Positions 27,781 through 34,476 of a stretch of 64,000 bases of DNA are shown in pieces (the stretch's first letter is position 1; each line of letters starts with the position of its first letter). The position numbers and the translations under genes were made by a program. Under the pieces are notes generated by a model that did no database searches, was not told the DNA's origin, and saw only the letters and a list, made by a program, of their open reading frames with translations. Origin of the DNA: Lentisalinibacter orientalis (GTDB lineage: Bacteria > Pseudomonadota > Gammaproteobacteria > Steroidobacterales > Woeseiaceae); contig NZ_JAPDRJ010000001.1 in assembly GCF_040706535.1 (NCBI RefSeq), positions 806,001-870,000 on the forward strand, given 5' to 3'.

Positions 27781-27995
27781 TGGCTGTCAGGCCGGCGCCG
27801 TGCCGCTCGGGAGCTTCGACGAGCGCTGTCGCATACCTCTCATGCCCTGCGATGTCTCGCTTTATTTTTCCGGCGGCAGTAATCTCTCCCGTTTCCGGAT
27901 CGACCTGAACGGCAGTTGATGCGTGAGCTGCGAGGACGGATCTGGCCGACATTGTCTGGCGGGTCAGCGTATCGACTGATACAGCGGGTAATGGG
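27781..27995 (+). other. Spacer after the RHS gene
   Basis: 215 bases between the RHS stop and kinase 2. An RHS toxin would normally be followed by a small immunity gene; none with a credible start, ribosome site and codon use was found in this stretch. Confidence 0.5.
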
Positions 27996-30539
27996 ATGAC
28001 TGAAGCGGGGCGGTCGAAACGCGTCCTCGATATCTGCGACGAGGCAGTCGTTCTTGGTGACGAGGCCCGGATTCGATTTCTCGACAAGGTCTGCGCCGGC
28101 GATCCCAAGCTCCGTGCATCGGTCGACTCCGTCCTGCTCGCCATCGAGGAGTCCGGCAATTTCCTGAAACTGCAGCTGCCATCCGACGGGGTAGAAGACG
28201 GATTCATCGACCGTACCGTCGACAACTATCACATCCTCGAGCGACTCGGCGAAGGCGGCATGGGCGCCGTGTATCTGGCGGAGCGCCGCACAGAGGAGTT
28301 CAAGCAACGCGTCGCCATCAAGTTCGTCCGCGGCGCCATGCTGGCCCGGGAACTCGTGAAGCGTTTCGACGCCGAGCGCAAGATCCTGGCGGGCCTGAAT
28401 CATCCGTACATTGCCGCCCTGATCGACGGTGGCCGCACCTCGGACGGTATCCCGTATCTCGTGATGGAGTATGTCGAGGGGCTGCCCATCGACGAATACT
28501 GCGACGCTCGGAGGCTCGGGCTCCGTGAGCGAATCCGGCTACTGCAGAAGGTTGCCACGGCCGTCCAGGCCGCACACCAGAATCTCGTGATTCACCGTGA
28601 CCTGAAGCCCTCCAACGTGCTGATTACGCAGGACGGTATTCCGAAGCTCCTGGACTTCGGCATCGCGAAGCTGATCGAGGATGCCGAGGCTCAGGCACCC
28701 GGAGATGTTACGGTCATCGGACGTCAGGCGCTGACGCCGGATTACGCGAGTCCGGAGCAGATACTCGAGAATCGCGTGACGACGGCGAGTGACGTCTACA
28801 CGCTGGGCATACTCGCCTACCAGCTACTGGTCGGCGAACGACCGTACCGCCTTGAGACGGGAAGCCACCGGGACATGGTCCGCACATTCGAGGGCCTGAC
28901 GGTTCCACGTCCCAGCACGCGGTTGCAGCGTATACGGGAGGCTGATCAGCGCAACGCGATAGCACGGAGCCGGGCAACATCGGTCGGCAAGCTGCAGCGC
29001 GCGCTCGAGGGAGATCTCGAGAAGATCCTCATGATGGCCCTGCGTCAGGAACCGGACCGCCGCTATGCCTCGGTTGCGCAGTTCTCCGAAGATCTGGATC
29101 GCTATCTCGCCGGGCTACCGGTGAAGGCTCGCGACAGCGGCATGGGCTATCGGCTGGGCAAGTTCATCCGGCGGAACTGGATCGCCAGCGCTGCAGTAAC
29201 GATGGTGATCGTATCCCTGGCAGTCGGGCTGCTGGCTTACGCCACACAGGCTCGCGAGGCGGCCAGGCAGCGAGATATCGCCAGGGAGCAGGCGGCGAAC
29301 GCAAGGGACACCGTGGACTTTCTCAAGGCGGTGCTGTTCGCCGGTGATCCGTTCGCGACCTCGGAGAAAGAAGAGACTATCGCCGATGTCCTGGATTACG
29401 CCGAAGCGAATCTCGCTAATGCGTACGCGGACTCTCCCGGTTCTCGCGCGACGATTCTCGTCGCGCTCGGCGATATCTTCGTCGCAAGGGGAGATTACGA
29501 GCGCGGCCGCAATCTGTCTCTCGAGGCTCTCGCTATCTACGACCGGATGGCCCAGGCAGACGGCAATGCGGCCGCCAATGCGCATCGGGCCCTGGGCCTG
29601 TCGCTGTACTATCTCGGCGATTACGAGGCGGCGGCACGGGAATTCGACACGGCGATATCGCTGTATCTCGAACAAGACAGCCCGGACTGGAGCGGGCTCG
29701 TCCGGGCCTATGACCAGATGGGCAACGTACAGGGCGAACTCACGACCGAGGCGACGGCGGCAGAATATTACGAGCGGGCCCTCACGCTGTATCGGCAAGA
29801 GAAGCTGGAAGACTCGGAGCAGCTGGTCACGATCCTCAATAATATCGCGACGGATCGTATGCAGCGAGGCGAATACGAGCAGGCCGAACCCGTGTTTCTG
29901 CAGGCTGTGGATGCGGCCCGCAAAGGCAATGTGGGCCCTGTCAGACAGGCCATCCTGCTCTCGAATCTCGCCGGCGTACAGAAGAACACGGGCCGCCTGG
30001 ACCAGGCGGTGGAGAATTACAAGGCGGCTGCCAGGACCCTGACGGACGTCCTCGGCGAGGGCCATGCCGAGACGATCACCTCGCTCACATCCCTCGCGAA
30101 TCTGCATAGGCAGATGGGTGCGGCGGGCGAGGCCGAAGCGGTCATCCGCCGCGCGGTTGCCGGCGTGAAGGCTTCAAGCGGGACGAATCCGTTCATTGTC
30201 TCCTACGTCGAAAACGTAGGAGGGATCATCCTGTGCGAGCAGGGCGACGTAGGGGAGGGAACGTCGCTGGCACGGTCGTCGTTGCAGAGCCGGCGGGAGT
30301 TATTGCCGGAAGGGCACTGGGCGATAAGCTCCGGTGAGAGCGTCCTCGGTCTCTGCCTTACGATGGCAGGCGCATACGCGGCGGCGGAGGACCATCTTTT
30401 GCGGGCGCTCGATCATCTGACTGAGACCCGTGGTCCGGATCATGAGGTGACGGAGAGCACGCGCGAGCGGGTCATCGACTTGTACAAGCGCTGGCAGAAG
30501 CCCGAGGAAGCGGCGCGATATATTTCCGCAACCAATTAG
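27996..30539 (+). CDS. Ser/Thr protein kinase with single TM and TPR tail (kinase 2)
   Basis: 847 residues. An N-terminal helical module (about 1-60, RFLDKVCAGDPKLRASVDSVL) precedes a complete kinase domain: LGEGGMGAVY, Lys109, HRDLKPSN (Asp202), LLDFGIAK (Asp220), DYASPEQ. A TM helix lies at about 395-416, then TPR repeats to the end. Architecture and N-terminal module match kinases that accompany ECF43-type sigma factors. It follows the giant RHS gene and converges on the ECF gene at 30536, the two stops overlapping by 4 nt. It is the best candidate partner of that sigma factor. Confidence 0.94.
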   Translation: MTEAGRSKRVLDICDEAVVLGDEARIRFLDKVCAGDPKLRASVDSVLLAIEESGNFLKLQLPSDGVEDGFIDRTVDNYHILERLGEGGMGAVYLAERRTEEFKQRVAIKFVRGAMLARELVKRFDAERKILAGLNHPYIAALIDGGRTSDGIPYLVMEYVEGLPIDEYCDARRLGLRERIRLLQKVATAVQAAHQNLVIHRDLKPSNVLITQDGIPKLLDFGIAKLIEDAEAQAPGDVTVIGRQALTPDYASPEQILENRVTTASDVYTLGILAYQLLVGERPYRLETGSHRDMVRTFEGLTVPRPSTRLQRIREADQRNAIARSRATSVGKLQRALEGDLEKILMMALRQEPDRRYASVAQFSEDLDRYLAGLPVKARDSGMGYRLGKFIRRNWIASAAVTMVIVSLAVGLLAYATQAREAARQRDIAREQAANARDTVDFLKAVLFAGDPFATSEKEETIADVLDYAEANLANAYADSPGSRATILVALGDIFVARGDYERGRNLSLEALAIYDRMAQADGNAAANAHRALGLSLYYLGDYEAAAREFDTAISLYLEQDSPDWSGLVRAYDQMGNVQGELTTEATAAEYYERALTLYRQEKLEDSEQLVTILNNIATDRMQRGEYEQAEPVFLQAVDAARKGNVGPVRQAILLSNLAGVQKNTGRLDQAVENYKAAARTLTDVLGEGHAETITSLTSLANLHRQMGAAGEAEAVIRRAVAGVKASSGTNPFIVSYVENVGGIILCEQGDVGEGTSLARSSLQSRRELLPEGHWAISSGESVLGLCLTMAGAYAAAEDHLLRALDHLTETRGPDHEVTESTRERVIDLYKRWQKPEEAARYISATN

Positions 30540-31096
30540 TCCCACTGTCCTTTTTTCATCGCCCGGTAGAGCCAGCCCCGCGCCACCTCCCAGTTGCGCT
30601 TCACCGTCGCCGGCGAGATGTCGAGCACTTCGGCGGTCTCCTCGATGGTCATGCCTCCGAAGTAGCGCAACTCCACGAGCCGCGCCCGGTCTGCGTCCAC
30701 CTCGGCCAACCGTTCGAGTGCCTCGTGCAGCATCAGCGCGTCGGTGCTCGGCTCCTGCAGCGCCGGGAAGATACCGCTCAGCGTGACCTGTATCCCGCCA
30801 TCGCGTTTGGCCGAGTCTCTTTTTCGCGCTTCATCGATGATAATCTGACGCATCACCGTGGCAGCCATGGCGAGGAAATGGGCGCGATTGCGCCATGCCA
30901 CCCGGTCCATATCCACGAGGCGAAGATAGGCCTCGTGGACCAGGGCATTCGGCTGCAAGTCCGGGAGATTGCTTTCGCCGGCTGTGTAACGTGCCGCAAT
31001 GCTCGTCAGTTCGCTGTAGAGGCTCTCGACCAGAGCGGCTCGCGCCTCTTCGTCACCGCTGTTCCACTGGAGCAGCAGCTCGGTAATGTCGGACAA
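30536..31096 (-). CDS. ECF sigma factor of the kinase-linked type (ECF43/TIGR02999-like)
   Basis: 186 residues. Sigma region 2 contains LQPNALVHEAYLRLVDMDRVAWRNRAHFLAMAATVMRQIIIDEARKR; region 4 has ELRYFGGMTIEETAEVLDISPATVKRNWEVARGWL. Family members have no anti-sigma factor. In the studied Vibrio case (EcfP/PknT) a Thr in region 2.2 is phosphorylated by a Ser/Thr kinase to create the missing negative charge. Here the family motif LQPTALVHEAYLRL has Asn50 instead of Thr. It is convergent with kinase 2 and is the only sigma factor near four kinases. Confidence 0.9.
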   Translation of the reverse strand: MSDITELLLQWNSGDEEARAALVESLYSELTSIAARYTAGESNLPDLQPNALVHEAYLRLVDMDRVAWRNRAHFLAMAATVMRQIIIDEARKRDSAKRDGGIQVTLSGIFPALQEPSTDALMLHEALERLAEVDADRARLVELRYFGGMTIEETAEVLDISPATVKRNWEVARGWLYRAMKKGQWD

Positions 31097-31195
31097 TCAA
31101 TTCTCTCCACTCGTAGCCCTGTCTTTCAGTCTATCAGCAGTAGCTTGTTCGCCGGTTTCAGCGCCGAAGGCGCCGAACCTGGGGTGAGGACCGGG

Positions 31196-31226
31196 TTGGA
31201 CGTGTGCTGGACGCTGAGAGTACAAT
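31196..31226 (+). promoter_or_regulatory. Possible promoter of tRNA-Arg
   Basis: TTGGAC (31196-31201) and TACAAT (31221-31226) are separated by 19 nt, slightly long. The start would fall near 31233, about 30 nt before the tRNA. Confidence 0.4.
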
Positions 31227-31263
31227 CCCTCCGTTTCCCGGCACCCGCCGGTTACCCGCATCA

Positions 31264-31348
<85 letters not shown>

Positions 31349-31408
31349 CTTTTATTTCAGTGGCTTACGAGCGGCTCTCCTGTACCGCCGTGCCGGCAAT
31401 TCTCCGAT

Positions 31409-31426
31409 TGTGGGAGATTTGTGGGA
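31409..31426 (+). repeat. Integrase-arm-like repeat, left copy
   Basis: TGTGGGAGATTTGTGGGA: two TGTGGGA heptamers 4 nt apart. An identical 18-mer lies at 33294-33311. Both copies are inside the interval bounded by the tRNA repeats, 60 bp and 96 bp from the respective cores, as expected for arm sites of an integrase. Confidence 0.65.
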
Positions 31427-31530
31427 GGGGCGATCCGAAGGACAGTGTTCGGCCCCACTCCATGCCGGCTATTTCACGTTCTTGTTGCGGGTCCGGATTG
31501 CGTGATTTTCTGCAGTTGGCGTGAGTCGCG

Positions 31531-32253
31531 TTACCGCGCTGATTCCAGTCCTGACTCGGCACGCTCGGCAAGATGGAAATCCGGATGAAGGAAAAAGAAC
31601 CGGGTTCTCTCGTCTGGCAGCCGTGAATAAAAACCCAACGTGAAATCGCCGTACTGTTCTGCGAAATCGTATTGCGAGCCGGCGATCGTACGGAGGCGAC
31701 GATGGAGATCCACCGCCGCGGCCCCAGATCCGTCAAGTTCCAGGTAGCAGATGGTTGCTCTGCAAAGTCGGGAATAAGGAGGTGGATCGTTTGGCGCATA
31801 AGCATCCGACATTATCCTGTCGAGTGCAGCCGCGGATCTTTCGCCCCATCGGGTCTCCTCTTCCGCCAGAAACTGCTGGTCAATATCCACCATGAGCCCT
31901 GGCAGATCTGCGAATGCCCGATCTACAAGTACCTCTCGCAGAGTTCTTGGTCCGAGCCCGGCCGTCTGTTCGCCAGGGTCGCTGACAATCATCGACTCCA
32001 TGGGCTGTGGATCGGCCTGTCTCGGGATGGATACACGGTCCGCTGCGTTCAAGTCAATTTCATGTCCCCCGAGTCCGCCTGGCGGCGTCTCGGTACGTTT
32101 CTGCGCGGGTTCCTCGATCTCGGGATACAAACCAAGTTCCGATATACGACTGCCGGTGGGTTCCCTGCTTGAGCCATCGGTAAACAACCAAATAGACAGA
32201 CCGCCAAGGGCTCCGATTAGACCGATGAGCAACTTGCTAGTCACCCGAGCCAC
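31531..32253 (-). CDS. Hypothetical membrane-anchored protein with CRATIC-type motif
   Basis: 240 residues from a GTG start. One N-terminal TM helix (KLLIGLIGALGGLSIWLF), a Pro/Glu-rich linker and a C-terminal domain with SRLCRATICYLEL. A Cys-Arg-x-x-x-Cys followed by a beta strand recurs in uncharacterised exported proteins and may form a disulfide. It was not assigned to a named family. It lies inside the tRNA-bounded island; base composition is lower in GC than the flanking genes, consistent with transfer. Confidence 0.6.
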   Translation of the reverse strand: MARVTSKLLIGLIGALGGLSIWLFTDGSSREPTGSRISELGLYPEIEEPAQKRTETPPGGLGGHEIDLNAADRVSIPRQADPQPMESMIVSDPGEQTAGLGPRTLREVLVDRAFADLPGLMVDIDQQFLAEEETRWGERSAAALDRIMSDAYAPNDPPPYSRLCRATICYLELDGSGAAAVDLHRRLRTIAGSQYDFAEQYGDFTLGFYSRLPDERTRFFFLHPDFHLAERAESGLESAR

Positions 32254-32257
32254 GATG

Positions 32258-32488
32258 TCAAAGTGGACCGATGAGCGGCGTCATTGCGTTCCTCAATTGA
32301 TCGACGATCCCGTTGCAGACGATAAAGGTGCTACAACCGGCACCGATGGACAACTGCCGATCTGCGATGAAATCACCAAGTGGTAATCCCTCTTGAATGG
32401 GAATCCCCTGCGGTGTGTGGCGCTCCACAGTTCTCTGCTCGGGGGCGGCAATCGTTGATTGAGACGCTCCTTCCGCCTCTGGCCGCAA
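32258..32488 (-). CDS. Possible small protein upstream of the island gene
   Basis: A 76-residue frame from a TTG start, ending 4 nt before the GTG of the 240-residue gene, so coupling is possible. It has two Cys (AGCSTFIVCNGIV) and no recognisable domain. There is no strong ribosome site. It could be the remnant of a longer island gene or non-coding. Confidence 0.25.
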   Translation of the reverse strand: MRPEAEGASQSTIAAPEQRTVERHTPQGIPIQEGLPLGDFIADRQLSIGAGCSTFIVCNGIVDQLRNAMTPLIGPL

Positions 32489-32805
32489 AGCCGACTTAAG
32501 CCGAGAGGTCGCGCCTGATAGCTAATGGTCCGCTATGAGGGTGGAAGCGGACTACTTCGGATCGCGGAAATCTAACCTCAAACAGTCGGGAATCGGCCAG
32601 GAGCGGCCGCTCACATTAGCCGTCATTAAACAACTGTCAGTCCCAGTAATATATCCAGACTTCTGACAATGCGCCCGAATCGCTCTTGTGCATTCGAGTC
32701 ACTACAGAGTACGTTCAAATTCGGTGCATACATCGTTAATGTGACCCCGCGTGACTCCGCAGCTATGATTGCCTGCAGTTGGCCGAAGAACAGGGATATA
32801 GAATT
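32489..32805. other. AT-richer stretch without a supported gene
   Basis: About 317 bases inside the island, visibly lower in GC than the chromosome around it. No open frame, RNA gene or repeat was recognised. Confidence 0.5.
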
Positions 32806-33078
32806 ATGGAGACTATGAGCTGGATCTTCGTAGGAGTCCTAATTCTGGCTGGCGTTGAATTGATCGCCGTTCTGACCGGTCGGCTCCAGCAACAATTGCG
32901 CCGAGATTCAGTTTCCTGCGGTTTATTGCTTGGCCTGAGCCTCTTGGTGCTGATCGGAGTTGGCGATAAAGTCTTCCCGCCTGCGAGCACAAAGTGGGCT
33001 TTCACTGGTTCTGTTCTGCTATTCAATATCGGGTTGGCCGGCTGGATTTTAGGACAGAAGCTACTGTCGTCCCGATAA
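32806..33078 (+). CDS. Small hypothetical membrane protein
   Basis: 90 residues from ATG 32806 (METMSWIFVGVLILAGVELI), with an AGGGAT ribosome-like site upstream; an earlier start would add 9 residues. Three hydrophobic segments suggest three TM helices, with a basic QLRR loop after the first. GC content is low and codon use is unlike the surrounding chromosome, in line with foreign origin. Function unknown. Confidence 0.5.
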   Translation: METMSWIFVGVLILAGVELIAVLTGRLQQQLRRDSVSCGLLLGLSLLVLIGVGDKVFPPASTKWAFTGSVLLFNIGLAGWILGQKLLSSR

Positions 33079-33407
33079 GCCGACAGCCAGCAGGCAGACG
33101 CTGGATTGAGTACAGGCCAGAGAGCTATCTAACGTCCGCTTCGGGTCGACTCCCGACATCATAACTTAACCCAAGCTTAGGGCTGCTTTCAGGAGCAAAG
33201 CCGCCGTACGTACGTCCGTCATCTCCGATACGCCCTGGATTCAGCAAAGACCAGCGACCCAGAGTTACAGCACCGCCCGCTCGAAGTGCCGACTGTGGGA
33301 GATTTGTGGGACTGAGTGCGGCAGAGTCCTGAACCGTACTGAAAATGCAATGAGCGTCGCGCCGGATAGTGTTAATTAATTCAGTACCTTGGGAGTGAAG
33401 AGGCGAG
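33079..33407. other. Right part of the island, no gene
   Basis: No credible coding frame. The segment carries the right arm-like repeat (33294-33311). If the element once had an integrase gene it is gone; neither the R-H-R-Y motif region nor fragments of it were seen on either strand. Confidence 0.5.
33294..33311 (+). repeat. Integrase-arm-like repeat, right copy
   Basis: Exact second copy of the 18-mer at 31409-31426, same orientation, 96 bp before the right core repeat. Confidence 0.65.
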
Positions 33408-33486
33408 CTCCGAAGGCAGAGGTCGCAGGTTCGAACCGAGGGCAGCGAAGCTGCTGTCCAATCCTGCCGGGCCCGCCAATTCTTCC
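33408..33486 (+). repeat. Right attachment-site repeat: tRNA-Arg 3' copy interrupted by 26 nt
   Basis: 33408-33435 equals the tRNA from its anticodon loop to the T-loop, and 33462-33486 equals the remaining 25 nt with one G-to-C change. Between them is a 26-nt insert (33436-33461) containing the hairpin GCAGC-GAA-GCTGC, flanked by AA on both sides. The copy lacks the 5' half and cannot be a tRNA. Confidence 0.85.
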
Positions 33487-33506
33487 TTAGTTCATTCCGA
33501 TCACAT

Positions 33507-33554
33507 GGTTTACACCTTGTTCCGGACACAGGGTTAACACTTTGTCCGGGACCA
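33507..33554 (+). repeat. Two adjacent imperfect 24-bp direct repeats
   Basis: 33507-33530 and 33531-33554 both follow the pattern GGTT-ACAC-TTGT-CCGG-AC with a few differences. They resemble the ends of some insertion sequences, but no transposase or matching far end was found. Confidence 0.45.
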
Positions 33555-33664
33555 GTGACCCGGAAACGGGTTCGATGCACAGTCCGCGCGAACCCCACGA
33601 TTTCCACAGCATTTCCAGAGGTTGCTCCGTCGCCATAGGCGGCCGCACGCGGTAGAACTATCCC

Positions 33665-33901
33665 GTGAGCCGCAGCAACCGCTATTTCTCGACCGAGCCC
33701 CACCTGATCCGGCGCTGGAACGGGCTGGCTCTGCTCGTGGTGCCCGCAAAGCGACGCGTGAGCCACGTGCCCGTCGGCACGCTCGCACGGGTGCTGCGGC
33801 GTTTCCCGGGCATCGAGGTCTTCGATATCCGGGGGAATCGACTCGGGCGATTCCGCTCCGACGCCGTCGGCCGCGCCGAGGCGGATGCTGACGACGCCTG
33901 A
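33665..33901 (+). CDS. Small hypothetical protein, GTG start
   Basis: 78 residues (MSRSNRYFSTEPHLIRRWNG...), rich in Arg and Val, with strong G/C at third codon positions as in chromosomal genes here. The only start after the upstream in-frame stop at 33653 is this GTG; the ribosome site is weak. Its TGA is followed in the same frame by the next gene. No family recognised. Confidence 0.45.
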   Translation: MSRSNRYFSTEPHLIRRWNGLALLVVPAKRRVSHVPVGTLARVLRRFPGIEVFDIRGNRLGRFRSDAVGRAEADADDA

Positions 33902-33916
33902 CGGGAGGAGGCGATC

Positions 33917-34375
33917 ATCGAGATCTTCGACCAGTGGCACTACGCCGATCTTGTGCAGATCTACTCGCGGGCGCTGCGCGTCTGGCGCATGCCCCAGCGG
34001 GACGTCGATCAGACTATCGCGACGCTGGAGGACCGCCTCGCCTGGTTGCGGGACCTGCGCGACAGCCTGGATCGCTACGAGGCGGGCTCGGACCGGCCTC
34101 TCTCCGTGGAATTCTCAGGGCCCGCCGACGTGATCGTGCAGAGCCATCTCCCGGACGATCTGCAAGCGAGCCGGACGCGCCGGGGCATCCGGGACACGGA
34201 GGAGCGCTTCGAGGAGATTCTCTGGGACTGGGACATCAATCCGATGATGTGCTGGCAGACCATGGCCTCCATCATGGACGAGCGGGCACTCTGGCTGCGC
34301 CGCCAGACGCCGGTGCTGCAGGCGAATTCCGAGCGCATCCGCGAACTCCACGGGCGAGTCGTTCGCCTCAGGTGA
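33917..34375 (+). CDS. Hypothetical protein, possible AUC start
   Basis: Coding character is clear from about 33914 (IEIFDQWHYADLVQIYSRALRVWRMPQRDVDQTIATLEDRLAWLRDLRDSLDRY). The first conventional start is GTG 33953, which would cut into the well-formed helix. GGGAGGAGG at 33904-33912 is ideally placed for ATC at 33917, giving 152 residues. The protein is helical and Arg/Trp/Asp-rich, with no TM or signal and no known domain. It is in the same frame as the preceding small gene, one TGA apart, and lies 101 nt before kinase 3. Confidence 0.5.
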   Translation: MEIFDQWHYADLVQIYSRALRVWRMPQRDVDQTIATLEDRLAWLRDLRDSLDRYEAGSDRPLSVEFSGPADVIVQSHLPDDLQASRTRRGIRDTEERFEEILWDWDINPMMCWQTMASIMDERALWLRRQTPVLQANSERIRELHGRVVRLR

Positions 34376-34476
34376 TCTCGTCGGCGGCTGGATAGAGCCC
34401 GCCGTGCGGGCAAGCGTGAGCGTTTCCGGGCCCCGAAGCTGCTATAAGGGGCAGGATCCTGACGCGGGGGCCCCGC

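Noticed and set aside
33408..33486. Second tRNA-Arg gene
   Set aside because: Only the 3' half is present and it is broken by a 26-nt insert; no acceptor 5' strand or D-arm.
33125..33940. Coding region on the minus strand across the island's right end
   Set aside because: It runs through the tRNA copy and the repeats without any recognisable protein feature.
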